DNA from: Streptomyces humi
GTDB taxonomy: Bacteria > Actinomycetota > Actinomycetes > Streptomycetales > Streptomycetaceae
DNA: 64,000 nt
Direction: 5' to 3'
Assembly: GCF_001005085.2 (NCBI RefSeq)
Contig: NZ_LBMU02000049.1
Span: forward strand, 16,808-80,807
Shown: positions 32,285-42,349 of the stretch, in pieces
Layout of the letters: each line of letters starts with the position of its first letter
Numbering within the stretch: position 1 is the stretch's first letter
Program-made: the position numbers and the translations under genes
The notes under the pieces: generated by a model
The model's database searches: none
The model's input: the letters and a program-made list of their open reading frames with translations, nothing else
What the model was told of the DNA's origin: nothing

Positions 32285-33358
32285 GTGCGTTCTGTCTCTC
32301 GGAGGACCAGGTTCTCCAAAGCCGCGGTGACCGTCGCCGTCATCGCCCTCGCGGCCGCCGGGTGCGGCAAGTCCAGCCAGGACAGCGGTGACACCACCGC
32401 CACCTCGTCCGGCAAGTACAACGGCAAGGGCATAGGCCTCGCGTACGACATCGGCGGCAAGGGCGACCAGTCCTTCAACGACGCCGCCTACGCCGGCTTC
32501 CAGAAGGCCGAGAAGGACTTCGGCATCAGCGGCCGGGACATCGAGCCGCAGGACGGCGAGTCCGACGCCGACAAGGTGCAGCGCCTCGACACGCTGGCCA
32601 GGGCCGGTTACAACCCGATCATCGGGGTCGGCTACTCCTACGCGCCGGCCGTCAAGGAGGTCGCGGCCAAGTACCCCAAGATCACCTTCGGCATCATCGA
32701 CGACAACGAGGTGACGGCGAGCAACGTCGTCGACATGGTGTTCGCGGCGGAGCAGTCGTCGTACCTCGCGGGTGTGGCCGCGGCGTCCGCCACCAAGAAG
32801 AACCACATCGGCTTCATCGGCGGTGTCGACGTACCGCTCATCCACACCTTCGAGGCGGGCTTCGACCAGGGCGCCAAGTCCGTCAACCCGAAGATCAAGA
32901 TCGAGTCGCAGTACCTGACCCAGACGGCCCAGGAGGGCGGCTTCTCCAGCCCCGACAAGGGCAAGGCCGCGGCGCAGGGCCAGATCGACGCCGGCGCCGA
33001 CGTCATCTACCACGCGGCCGGCCTCTCCGGCCAGGGCGTGATCGAGGCCGCCGCCACCGCCAAGGTCTGGGCCATCGGCGTCGACTCCGACCAGTACAAC
33101 CAGAGCGCGCTCGCCAAGTACAAGGACTACATCCTGGGCTCCGCCCTGAAGAACGTCGGCGGCGCGGTGTACGACCTCGTGAAGTCCGTCCACGAGGGCA
33201 AGCCGGAGAGCGGTGTCGTCGAGGGCACCCTCAAGACCGGTGGCGTCGGCTTCGCCGACACCAACCCGAAGTACAAGGCCCTCACCAAGGTCGTCGCGGC
33301 CGTCGACAAGGCCAAGCAGGAGATCATCGACGGCAAGGTCACCGTCAACACGAAGTGA
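32285..33358 (+). CDS. BMP-family nucleoside-binding lipoprotein 1
   Basis: GTG 32285 with AAGGGG upstream gives 357 residues. A signal peptide (RSVSRRTRFSKAAVTVAVIALAAAGC) ends in the lipobox LAAAGC and is followed by a Ser/Thr linker. The mature part is a PnrA/BMP-type periplasmic-binding fold: GIGLAYDIGGKGDQSFNDAAYAGF, PIIGVGYSYAPAVKEVAAKYPKITFGIIDD, VFAAEQSSYLAGVAAA, GFIGGVDVPLIHTFEAGFDQGA, GADVIYHAAGLSGQGVIEAA, VWAIGVDSDQYNQ. Such proteins bind purine or pyrimidine nucleosides for the ABC transporter encoded just downstream. It is a tandem paralogue of the next gene and has its own promoter and terminator. Confidence 0.95.
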   Translation: MRSVSRRTRFSKAAVTVAVIALAAAGCGKSSQDSGDTTATSSGKYNGKGIGLAYDIGGKGDQSFNDAAYAGFQKAEKDFGISGRDIEPQDGESDADKVQRLDTLARAGYNPIIGVGYSYAPAVKEVAAKYPKITFGIIDDNEVTASNVVDMVFAAEQSSYLAGVAAASATKKNHIGFIGGVDVPLIHTFEAGFDQGAKSVNPKIKIESQYLTQTAQEGGFSSPDKGKAAAQGQIDAGADVIYHAAGLSGQGVIEAAATAKVWAIGVDSDQYNQSALAKYKDYILGSALKNVGGAVYDLVKSVHEGKPESGVVEGTLKTGGVGFADTNPKYKALTKVVAAVDKAKQEIIDGKVTVNTK

Positions 33359-33429
33359 CGCCGCCCGCGGGCGGCGCCGGGTGACCGGCCCTACCCACGG
33401 GTAAGGCCACCCGCGCGCCGTCGCAGTCC

Positions 33430-33460
33430 GTACGCCCCTTGCCTCCCGCAAGGGGCGTAC
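33430..33460 (+). terminator. Perfect 13-bp hairpin between the BMP genes
   Basis: GTACGCCCCTTGC (33430-33442) and GCAAGGGGCGTAC (33448-33460) with loop CTCCC. It lies 72 bases after the first BMP gene and only 14 bases before the -35 of the second. Confidence 0.9.
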
Positions 33461-33474
33461 TGCTGTGCGTAACC

Positions 33475-33503
33475 TTGGCCGTGAGTGTGGCCACAGCTAG
33501 ATA
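33475..33503 (+). promoter_or_regulatory. Promoter of the second BMP lipoprotein gene
   Basis: TTGGCC at 33475-33480, 17 bases, TAGATA at 33498-33503, then ACGG. The block GATAACGG(A/C)CCGGA and the 36-base distance to the operator are shared with the first BMP promoter. Confidence 0.65.
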
Positions 33504-33535
33504 ACGGACCGGACATTGGGGGTTTTCCGTCTGGT

Positions 33536-33548
33536 CTACGCGCGTTAC
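33536..33548. promoter_or_regulatory. Nucleoside-regulon operator, site 2
   Basis: CTACGCGCGTTAC, identical to site 1 and at the same distance from the promoter, 55 bases before the ATG of the second BMP gene. Confidence 0.75.
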
Positions 33549-33602
33549 GCTGCGGCGGAACCAGCGCTCGGTTTGGGCGCTTGCACAAAGGAGTCAAGTT
33601 CC

Positions 33603-34649
33603 ATGCGCCGGGTGTCCCGTATCGCGGTTGCGGGCGTTGCAACCGCAGCCCTTGCCGCCACTGTTTCTGCCTGTGGCAGCTCGTCCACCTCGTCCTCCGC
33701 CAGCAAGGGCAAGGACCTCGGTCTGGCCCTCGCCTACGACGTCGGCGGCAAGGGCGACCAGTCCTTCAACGACGCCGCGACCTCCGGCATGGACAAGGCC
33801 GACCAGCAGTACGGCTACAAGTCCACCGCCGTCGAGCCGCAGGACGGCGAGTCCGACGCGGACAAGGCCCAGCGTCTGGAGACCCTGGCCAAGGCCGGCT
33901 ACAACCCGGTGATCGGCGTCGGCTACTCGTACGCGCCGGCCGTCAAGGAGGTCGCGGCGAAGTTCCCGAAGGTCACCTTCGGCATCATCGACGACAACAC
34001 CATCAAGGCCGACAACGTCGCCGACCTCGTCTTCCACGAGGAGCAGGCGTCCTACCTGGCCGGGGTCGCCGCCGCCAAGGCCACCAAGAGCAACACCGTC
34101 GGCTTCATCGGCGGTGTGGACGTGCCGCTGATCCACAAGTTCGAGGCGGGCTTCGAGCAGGGCGTCGCGGACACCAAGAAGGGCGTCAAGGTCAAGTCGC
34201 AGTACCTGACCGAGACCGCGGCCGAGGGCGGCTTCTCCAGCCCGGACAAGGGCAAGACCGCCGCGGACGGCCAGATCGACGCCGGTGCCGACGTCGTCTA
34301 CGCCGCCGCCGGCCTGTCCGGGCAGGGTGTCATCCAGTCCGCCGCCGCGCACAAGGTGTGGGCGATCGGCGTCGACTCGGACCAGTACAAGCAGGACGCG
34401 CTGGCCAAGTACAAGGACTACATCCTCACCTCGGCCATGAAGGACGTCGCCGGTGCGGTGTACAACCTGGCCAAGTCCGTCCACGACGGCAAGCCGGAGA
34501 CCGGTGAGATCCGCGCCAGCCTGGCCACCGGCGGTGTGAGCCTCGCCGACTCCAACCCGGCCTTCAAGAACAACGCCGACATCCAGGCCGCGCTCAAGAA
34601 GGCCGAGGCCGGCATCAAGGACGGCTCCATCGTGGTCAAGACCTCCTGA
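33603..34649 (+). CDS. BMP-family nucleoside-binding lipoprotein 2
   Basis: ATG 33603 has a strong ribosome site (AAAGGAG, 9-base spacing), which rules out the longer upstream frame. The 348-residue precursor has a signal peptide (RRVSRIAVAGVATAALAATVSACGSS) with lipobox VSAC. The mature domain matches the first BMP protein over most of its length: LALAYDVGGKGDQSFNDAATSGM, VIGVGYSYAPAVKEVAAKFPKVTFGIIDD, EEQASYLAGVAAAKAT, GFIGGVDVPLIHKFEAGFEQG, GFSSPDKGKTAADGQIDAGAD. The pair clearly arose by tandem duplication, including promoter and operator. They may differ in nucleoside preference. It supplies the ABC transporter downstream. Confidence 0.95.
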   Translation: MRRVSRIAVAGVATAALAATVSACGSSSTSSSASKGKDLGLALAYDVGGKGDQSFNDAATSGMDKADQQYGYKSTAVEPQDGESDADKAQRLETLAKAGYNPVIGVGYSYAPAVKEVAAKFPKVTFGIIDDNTIKADNVADLVFHEEQASYLAGVAAAKATKSNTVGFIGGVDVPLIHKFEAGFEQGVADTKKGVKVKSQYLTETAAEGGFSSPDKGKTAADGQIDAGADVVYAAAGLSGQGVIQSAAAHKVWAIGVDSDQYKQDALAKYKDYILTSAMKDVAGAVYNLAKSVHDGKPETGEIRASLATGGVSLADSNPAFKNNADIQAALKKAEAGIKDGSIVVKTS

Positions 34650-34753
34650 CCCGGCGGTCATGACCATGTCGTAGGCATGGCCAAAAGAACGCTGTAATGG
34701 CAGCGTTACGGCCACGGAACGGGGTGCGGGCAGGATCTTCCTCCCGTGCCCCT

Positions 34754-34787
34754 GCCGTAGATCCGGCATCACAGGACGATCTACGGC
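34754..34787 (+). terminator. 10-bp inverted repeat between BMP2 and the ABC ATPase
   Basis: GCCGTAGATC (34754-34763) and GATCTACGGC (34778-34787) with a 14-base loop. It could end the BMP2 transcript or modulate read-through into the transporter genes. No U-tract. Confidence 0.55.
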
Positions 34788-34881
34788 GGGGAACGCATCC
34801 CGTTCGCGCGGCAGAATGCTCGGAACGGATCGAGAGTCAAAAAAGCTCGGTCAGGTCCGGGCACTATTTAAAGCAGGGGCG

Positions 34882-34893
34882 CTACGCGCGTAG
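34882..34893. promoter_or_regulatory. Nucleoside-regulon operator, site 3
   Basis: CTACGCGCGTAG, perfect 12-base palindrome, flanked by GCG and AGC. It sits 29 bases before the predicted ATC start of the ABC ATPase, just after ACTATTTAAAG, a possible -10 region. Confidence 0.85.
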
Positions 34894-34922
34894 AGCGGCC
34901 CCTTTCCCTAGGAGAGTGCGCC

Positions 34923-36619
<1,697 letters not shown>

Positions 36620-36623
<4 letters not shown>

Positions 36624-37741
36624 AGAAGTTCGACAAGGAGCGGGTGCTCCTCGCGGTGGCCGGCCCGGTCATCGCGCTCGTCCTGGCGATCGCGCTGACG
36701 TCGATCGTGCTGCTGGCCTCGAACCGCAACCCGTTCGAGCCGTACGTGCTGATGCTCCAGCAGCTGCCGTACTCGGACATCCAGGTCCTGATCATCAACC
36801 AGGCGGCGATGTACTACATCGCGGCCATCGCGGTCGCCCTCGGCTTCCGGATGAACCTGTTCAACATCGGCGTCGACGGCCAGTACCGGCTCGCCGCCGT
36901 GATGACGGCCGTGGTCGGCGCCAACATCGGCCTGCCCGCCGCGCTGCAAATCCCGATGCTGCTCCTGGTCGCCATGTTCACCGGTGCCTTCTGGGCCGGC
37001 ATCGCGGGCGTCCTCAAGGTCACCCGCGGAGTCAGCGAGGTCGTCGCCACGATCATGCTGAACGCCATCGCCACCAGCCTCATCGGCTACATCACCCTCT
37101 CGAACGTGTGGGGCGTCCAGGTCGGCAACAACATGACGACCGGCGTGATGAAGAAGTCCGGCTGGTTCCCCGGCATCGACCTGGGCTCCGACGTCGGCGA
37201 GATCTACGGCATGGTCTTCGTCGCCATCGCCCTCGGCATCGCCTACTGGGTGGTCCTCAACCGCACCCGCTTCGGCTTCGACCTGCGCGCCACCGGCGCC
37301 TCCGAGTCGGCCGCCGCGGCCTCCGGCGTCGACGCCAAGCGCATGGTCCTGGTCTCCATGCTGATCTCCGGCGCGGTCTCCGGCCTCGCGGGCCTCCCGC
37401 TGCTGCTCGGCGACTCGCACACCTACAGCCTGGACTTCCCGGCCGGCCTCGGCTTCACCGCCATCGGCATCGCCCTGCTCGGCCGGAACAACCCCGGCGG
37501 CATCGCCTTCGCCGCCCTCCTGTGGGCCTTCCTCGACAAGGCCTCGCCCGCCCTCGACTACGCCACCCCGGTGGCGTACGAGAAGGAGATCGCCACGATC
37601 ATGCAGGGCCTGATCGTCTTCTCCGTCGTCATCTCCTACGAAGCCGTACGCCAGTGGGGCCTGCGCCGCCAGCAGCGCCAGGTCGGCGCGGAGCTCGCCG
37701 CGGCCGCCGCCCAGAACACCAAGAAGGAGGTGGCGGCCTGA
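36620..37741 (+). CDS. Nucleoside ABC transporter permease 1
   Basis: ATG 36620 overlaps the ATPase stop (ATGA). 373 residues with about nine membrane helices. Family BPD_transp_2: INQAAMYYIAAIAVALGFRMNLFNIGVDGQYRLAAVMTAVVG, then GVLKVTRGVSEVVATIMLNAIATSLIGY, FDLRATGASESAAAASGVDAKRMVLVSMLISGAVSGLAGLPLLLG and GLGFTAIGIALLGRNNPGGIAFAALLWAFLD. This is the NupP/RnsC-type permease. It forms the membrane channel together with the next gene product. Confidence 0.94.
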
Positions 37742-39003
37742 TGTCCACCGCGACCATCGCCAAGCCGCAGGCGACCCAGCCCGGCAAGGGCGGCCGCCGA
37801 ATGTCGCTCCCGGTACTCCTGCTGGTCATCGCGGGCGTACTGGTCCTCACCTCGGCCGTGCGCATCATCACCGGCGCCGAGGGCATCACCTCGACCGGCC
37901 AGATGTCCACCGCGCTGCGCCTCGCCGTCCCGATCGGCCTCGCCGGCCTCGGCGGTCTGTGGGCCGAGCGCGCGGGCGTCGTCAACATCGGCCTCGAAGG
38001 CATGATGATCCTCGGCACCTGGTTCGGCGCCTGGGCCGGCTACCAGTGGGGCCCCTGGGTCGGCGTCGTCTTCGGCATCCTCGGCGGCGCGCTCGGCGCC
38101 CTGCTGCACGCCGTCGCCACCGTCACCTTCAACGTCAACCACATCGTCTCCGGTGTGGCCCTGAACATCCTCGCCCTGGGCGCCACCCGCTACCTCTCGA
38201 AGTTCACCTTCGAGAACGCGGTGGGCGGCTCCTCCAAGCAGTCCCCGCCGATCGACTCACTGGGCACCTTCAGCGTCCCCGGCCTGTCGGACTGGCTGAA
38301 CACGCTCAACGAGAAGCACTGGTTCCTGGTCTCCGACATCGCGGGCCTGGTCGGCGGTCTGCTGACCGACCTGTCCCCGCTGACGGTCGTCGCGGTCGCC
38401 CTGGTACCGGTCACCTGGTGGGTGCTGTGGCGCACGGCCTTCGGCCTCCGCCTCCGGTCCTGCGGCGAGAACCCGGTCGCGGCCGAGTCCCTCGGCGTCA
38501 ACGTCTACAAGTACAAGTACATCGCGGTGATCATCAGCGGTGGCTTCGCCGGCCTGGGCGGCGCGTTCCTCTCCATCGTCGCCTCGAACGTCTACCTGGA
38601 CGGCCAGACGGCCGGCCGCGGTTACATCGGTCTCGCGGCGATGATCTTCGGCAACTGGATGCCGGGCGGCCTCGCCCTCGGCGCCGGCCTGTTCGGCTAC
38701 ACCGACAGCCTCAACCTGCGCGGCGGCACGGTGAACGTCCACGCGCTGATCCTGCTGATCGCCATCCTGCTGGTGGCCGGCGCGGCCTACCAGGCCTGGC
38801 GCAAGAAGTACGTCCCCGCCGTCATCACGATCGTCGTCTCGGTCCTGATGTTCGTCTGGTACGCCTCCACCAACGAGGTCCCGCGTCAGCTCGTGACCGC
38901 GACCCCGTACCTCGTGACCCTGCTGGTCCTCTCGCTGTCCGCGCAGTCCCTGCGGATGCCCAAGGCGGACGGCCTGCCGTACCGGAAGGGACAGGGCAAG
39001 TGA
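37741..39003 (+). CDS. Nucleoside ABC transporter permease 2
   Basis: ATG 37741 shares one base with the previous stop (TGATG). 420 residues, about nine to ten helices. Conserved segments are LRLAVPIGLAGLGGLWAERAGVVNIGLEGMMILGTWFGAWAGYQ, VTFNVNHIVSGVALNILALGATRYLS, FGLRLRSCGENPVAAESLGVNVYKYKYIAVIISGGFAGLGGAFLS and GRGYIGLAAMIFGNWMPGGLALGAGLFGYTDSLNLR. This is the NupQ/RnsD partner permease. It has an extra-long C-terminal part with one or two more helices (LVTATPYLVTLLVLSLSAQSL). It overlaps the cytidine deaminase start (GTGA). Confidence 0.94.
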   Translation: MSTATIAKPQATQPGKGGRRMSLPVLLLVIAGVLVLTSAVRIITGAEGITSTGQMSTALRLAVPIGLAGLGGLWAERAGVVNIGLEGMMILGTWFGAWAGYQWGPWVGVVFGILGGALGALLHAVATVTFNVNHIVSGVALNILALGATRYLSKFTFENAVGGSSKQSPPIDSLGTFSVPGLSDWLNTLNEKHWFLVSDIAGLVGGLLTDLSPLTVVAVALVPVTWWVLWRTAFGLRLRSCGENPVAAESLGVNVYKYKYIAVIISGGFAGLGGAFLSIVASNVYLDGQTAGRGYIGLAAMIFGNWMPGGLALGAGLFGYTDSLNLRGGTVNVHALILLIAILLVAGAAYQAWRKKYVPAVITIVVSVLMFVWYASTNEVPRQLVTATPYLVTLLVLSLSAQSLRMPKADGLPYRKGQGK

Positions 39004-39398
39004 CCGCCGCCGCCTTCGACTGGGAATCCCTGCGGGCCGAGGCGCGGGAGGCCATGTCCCACGCCTACGCCCCGTACTCCGGCTTCCCGGTCGGGGTCGC
39101 GGCCCTGGTGGACGACGGCCGCACGGTGTCCGGCTGCAACGTGGAGAACGCGTCGTACGGCCTGGGGCTGTGCGCCGAGTGCGGCCTCGTGTCCGAGCTC
39201 CAGCGCACCGGCGGCGGCCGGCTCACCCACTTCACCTGCGTGGACGGCACGGGCGGGCTCCTCGTCCCGTGCGGCCGCTGTCGCCAGCTGCTCTACGAGT
39301 TCGGCGGCCCGGACCTCCTCCTGGACACCCCTCAGGGCGTCCTGCCCCTCTCCGAGATGCTGCCCCAGGCCTTCGGGCCGGCCCACCTCACCAAGTAA
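39000..39398 (+). CDS. cdd: Cytidine deaminase
   Basis: GTG 39000 overlaps the permease stop, so it is the next cistron of the uptake operon. 132 residues. The zinc-site motifs are GCNVENASYGLGLCAECGLV (the Cys-Ala-Glu with catalytic Glu) and VPCGRCRQLLYEF (two further zinc cysteines), after the substrate loop AYAPYSGFPVGVAAL. It converts cytidine and deoxycytidine to uridine forms in the cytoplasm. With thymidine phosphorylase downstream, it links uptake directly to salvage. Confidence 0.95.
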   Translation: MTAAAFDWESLRAEAREAMSHAYAPYSGFPVGVAALVDDGRTVSGCNVENASYGLGLCAECGLVSELQRTGGGRLTHFTCVDGTGGLLVPCGRCRQLLYEFGGPDLLLDTPQGVLPLSEMLPQAFGPAHLTK

Positions 39399-39404
39399 CC
39401 CCGT

Positions 39405-39439
39405 ACGGCCCCTCCCGCCCGTCCGCGCGGAGGGGCCGT
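39405..39439 (+). terminator. 11-bp hairpin between cdd and deoA
   Basis: ACGGCCCCTCC (39405-39415) and GGAGGGGCCGT (39429-39439). It may reduce transcription into the thymidine phosphorylase gene. Confidence 0.75.
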
Positions 39440-39468
39440 GCGCTTCGCAATGCTCCGAAGGGAACGTC

Positions 39469-40752
39469 ATGGCCATGGACGCCATCTCCGTCATCCGCAC
39501 CAAGCGGGACCGCGGTGAGCTCGGCGACGAGCAGATCGACTGGGTCATCGACGCGTACACGCGCGGCGAGGTGGCCGACGAGCAGATGTCGTCGCTCGCG
39601 ATGGCCATCCTCCTCAACGGCATGAACCGCCGCGAGATCGCCCGCTGGACCGCCGCGATGATCGCCTCCGGCGAGCGCATGGACTTCTCCTCGCTGTCCC
39701 GCCCGACCGCCGACAAGCACTCCACCGGCGGCGTCGGCGACAAGATCACGCTACCGCTGGCGCCCCTCGTCGCCGCCTGCGGCGCGGCCGTCCCGCAGCT
39801 CTCCGGCCGCGGCCTCGGCCACACCGGCGGCACCCTCGACAAGCTGGAGTCGATCCCCGGCTGGCGCGCCCTGCTCTCCAACGAGGAGATGCTGTCGGTG
39901 CTGGACGGCACCGGCGCGGTGATCTGCGCGGCGGGCGACGGCCTGGCCCCCGCCGACAAGAAGCTCTACGCCCTGCGTGACGTCACCGGCACGGTCGAGG
40001 CGATCCCGCTGATCGCCTCCTCGATCATGTCGAAGAAGATCGCCGAGGGCACCGGCTCCCTGGTCCTCGACGTGAAGGTGGGCACCGGCGCCTTCATGAA
40101 GACCATCGAGGACGCCCGCGAGCTGGCCTCGACGATGGTGGGCCTCGGCACCGACCACGGCGTGAAGACGGTCGCGCTCCTCACCGACATGTCCACCCCG
40201 CTCGGCCTCACGGCGGGCAACGCCCTGGAGGTCCGCGAGTCGGTGGAGGTGCTCGCCGGCGGCGGCCCCTCGGACGTGGTCGAGCTGACCCTCGCGCTGG
40301 CCCGGGAGATGCTGGACGCGGCGGGCATCCGCGACGCCGACCCGGCGAAGGCGCTGGCCGACGGTTCGGCGATGGACGTCTGGCGCCGGATGATCGCGGC
40401 CCAGGGCGGCGACCCGGACGCGACGCTGCCGGTGGCGAAGGAGCAGCACGTGGTGAAGGCCGCCGCCGCGGGCGTCCTCACCCGCCTCGACGCCTACGGT
40501 GTCGGCGTCGCCGCCTGGCGCCTCGGCGCGGGCCGCGCCCGCAAGGAGGACCCGGTGCAGGCGGGCGCGGGCGTCGAACTCCACGCCAAGCCCGGCGACA
40601 CGGTCACCGCCGGCCAGCCCCTCCTCACCCTCCACACGGACACCCCGGAGCGCTTCGAGTACGCACTCCAGGCGGTCGAGGGTTCCTACGACATCGCGCC
40701 GGCCGGCACGGAGTTCACCGCGTCGCCGGTGGTCCTGGAACGTATCGCCTGA
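39469..40752 (+). CDS. deoA: Thymidine (pyrimidine-nucleoside) phosphorylase
   Basis: ATG 39469, or ATG 39475, after GAAGGGAA. 427 residues: an alpha domain (ISVIRTKRDRGELGDEQIDWVIDAYTRGEVADEQMSSLAMAILLNGM), then the phosphate-binding KHSTGGVGDKITLPLAPLVAACG and SGRGLGHTGGTLDKLESIPGW, the family signature, followed by ALRDVTGTVEAIPLIASSIMSKKIAEG. The C-terminal domain ends in HAKPGDTVTAGQPLLTLHTD. It splits thymidine or uridine with phosphate to the base and (deoxy)ribose 1-phosphate. Deoxyribose 1-phosphate then feeds DeoC (57 kb) after a mutase not in this window. Confidence 0.96.
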   Translation: MAMDAISVIRTKRDRGELGDEQIDWVIDAYTRGEVADEQMSSLAMAILLNGMNRREIARWTAAMIASGERMDFSSLSRPTADKHSTGGVGDKITLPLAPLVAACGAAVPQLSGRGLGHTGGTLDKLESIPGWRALLSNEEMLSVLDGTGAVICAAGDGLAPADKKLYALRDVTGTVEAIPLIASSIMSKKIAEGTGSLVLDVKVGTGAFMKTIEDARELASTMVGLGTDHGVKTVALLTDMSTPLGLTAGNALEVRESVEVLAGGGPSDVVELTLALAREMLDAAGIRDADPAKALADGSAMDVWRRMIAAQGGDPDATLPVAKEQHVVKAAAAGVLTRLDAYGVGVAAWRLGAGRARKEDPVQAGAGVELHAKPGDTVTAGQPLLTLHTDTPERFEYALQAVEGSYDIAPAGTEFTASPVVLERIA

Positions 40753-40798
40753 CCAGGACCCGCGGCCGGAGGCCGCCGGTGTCACGGCTCGATCGGAT

Positions 40799-40832
40799 GA
40801 ACGGGACCGGCGGACCTGCGCCGGTCCCGTTC
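40799..40832. terminator. Perfect 14-bp bidirectional terminator
   Basis: GAACGGGACCGGCG (40799-40812) and CGCCGGTCCCGTTC (40819-40832) with loop GACCTG, between deoA and the convergent AEC transporter gene. Confidence 0.9.
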
Positions 40833-40879
40833 GGCGTCACGGTCGACGCCGGTGGGTTCCCCGTCGACCGACCGGTCCG

Positions 40880-41800
40880 TCACCCCAGCAGCGCCGCCAC
40901 CACGACGAGTACCGGTACCGACAGCACCGTCGACAGCAGGATCGAGTCGCGGGCCAGTTCCTCGCCGACCCGGTAGGTGCCGGCGTACGTGTACAGGTTC
41001 TGGGCGGCCGGCAGTGCCGAGGTCACCGTCACGTCGAGCAGGGGCGCCCCGTGCAGGTCGAAGACGGCTGACGCCAGGACCCAGGCGGCCAGCGGCTGCC
41101 CCACCGCCTTCAGGGCCACCGACAGGAACACCGGGTGGCGGTCGCGGCCCCGGCCGGGGAGCGTGCTGCCCCGCAGGGAGATGCCGAAGGCCAGCAGGAC
41201 CGCCGGGACGGACATGTTGCCGATCAGGGTCAGCGGGTCCATGACCGGGCCGGGCACGTGGATCCCGAGACCCGAGACCACGACGCCGGTGAGGGAGCCG
41301 ACGGCTATCGGGTTGCGGAGCGGCGTCAGCAGGCGGCGCCACCAGGGGCCCTTCTCGCCCGCGCCCGACAGGTCGAGGACCGTCAGGGCGACCGGGGTCA
41401 GGAGCACCACCTGGAACAGCAGTACCGGGGCCACCAGGGACGCGTCGCCCAGCACGTACACCGCGATCGGGATGCCGAGGTTGCCGGAGTTGACGTAGCT
41501 GGAGCACAGGGCGCCGATCGTCGTACGGCCCACACCCCAGCCCCGTACGACACCCACCGCCGTGAACGCGCCCGCCGCCGCTGCCGTGGACAGGGCCGTC
41601 ACCAGGAGGCGGCTGGAGAAGATCACCGCCAGGTCGGCCTTCGCGAGAGTGGTGAACAGGAGCGCGGGGGAGGCGACGTGGAAGGCGAGCTTGGTGAGGA
41701 CCTCGCGGCCGTTCGCACCGAGGTGGCCGCCACGGCCGAGGAGATAACCGACGGCGATCACGATCGCGATCACCGCGAAGCCGCTCAGTACCCCTTGCAC
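40880..41800 (-). CDS. AEC family transporter (auxin efflux carrier type)
   Basis: GTG 41800 (VQGVLSGFAVIAIVIAVGYLLGRGGHLG) starts right at the first helix and has a GGGGGC a few bases upstream. The frame also allows GTG 41866, adding 22 Arg/Pro-rich residues. About ten membrane helices in two halves: TKLAFHVASPALLFTTLAKADL, CSSYVNSGNLGIPIAVYVLGDASLVAPVLLFQ, then LRNPIAVGSLTGVVVSGLGIHVP and TSALPAAQNLYTYAGTYRVGEELARDSILLSTVLSVP. These carry small organic acids or similar anions. The substrate is unknown. An inverted repeat CACCTGAC/GTCAGGTG lies at 41864-41891 in its upstream region. Confidence 0.88.
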   Translation of the reverse strand: MQGVLSGFAVIAIVIAVGYLLGRGGHLGANGREVLTKLAFHVASPALLFTTLAKADLAVIFSSRLLVTALSTAAAAGAFTAVGVVRGWGVGRTTIGALCSSYVNSGNLGIPIAVYVLGDASLVAPVLLFQVVLLTPVALTVLDLSGAGEKGPWWRRLLTPLRNPIAVGSLTGVVVSGLGIHVPGPVMDPLTLIGNMSVPAVLLAFGISLRGSTLPGRGRDRHPVFLSVALKAVGQPLAAWVLASAVFDLHGAPLLDVTVTSALPAAQNLYTYAGTYRVGEELARDSILLSTVLSVPVLVVVAALLG

Positions 41801-41962
41801 CGCGCCCCCAGGGCGGGCGCGAGGCCGTCGGGTGTCCGGGCGGGTGCTGGTCTGTGGCGCATACACCTGACCCTCTGGTGCAAGTCAGGTGCAGGTCAAC
41901 CTTGTGATCCTTGCGATCCCTGTGATCTGCGCGGGCCGCGCGCGGCCGCGCGGGACTCACCG

Positions 41963-42349
41963 ATGAGTTGTCAGACCGTCCCCGGTCTACCGCTCGTGGA
42001 TGCCGTGACCCCCGCCGTACTGACGCTGTCCGGCCCCGTCGCCAGGGACGAGGTGCCGGGGCTCTGCGACGACGTGCGGGCGCTGCTGCGGGGCGGCAGG
42101 GCCCGGGTCGTCGTCTGCGACGTCGGCGGCCTCGGACCGCCGGGCCTCGCGGTCGTCGACCTGCTGGCCCGGCTGGAGCTGACCGCCCGCCGGGCCGGCG
42201 GCCGGATCCGGCTGCGGGACCCCGATCCCGCCCTACGCTCCCTGCTCCGGTTCGTCGGACTCCGCATCCAGGTGGAGAGGGAGGTCGAAGAGCGGGAACC
42301 AGCGCTTGGTGTCGAGGAAGAAGTGGAACCCGGTCAGCCGTCCGGCTGA
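41963..42349 (+). CDS. STAS domain protein (anti-anti-sigma type)
   Basis: ATG 41963 begins a 128-residue protein, and residues 15-105 form a STAS fold: AVLTLSGPVARDEVPGLCDDVRALLRGGRARVVVCDVGGLGPPGLAVVDLLARLELTARRAGGRIRLRDPDPALRSLLRFVGL. The position of the usual phosphorylated Ser (DxSxxxxxD) is here DVGGLGPPG, so the regulatory serine is absent. The last 35 residues are Glu-rich and overlap the 3' end of the convergent sigma gene by 117 bases. It may act as a partner-binding scaffold rather than a phospho-switch. Confidence 0.75.
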   Translation: MSCQTVPGLPLVDAVTPAVLTLSGPVARDEVPGLCDDVRALLRGGRARVVVCDVGGLGPPGLAVVDLLARLELTARRAGGRIRLRDPDPALRSLLRFVGLRIQVEREVEEREPALGVEEEVEPGQPSG

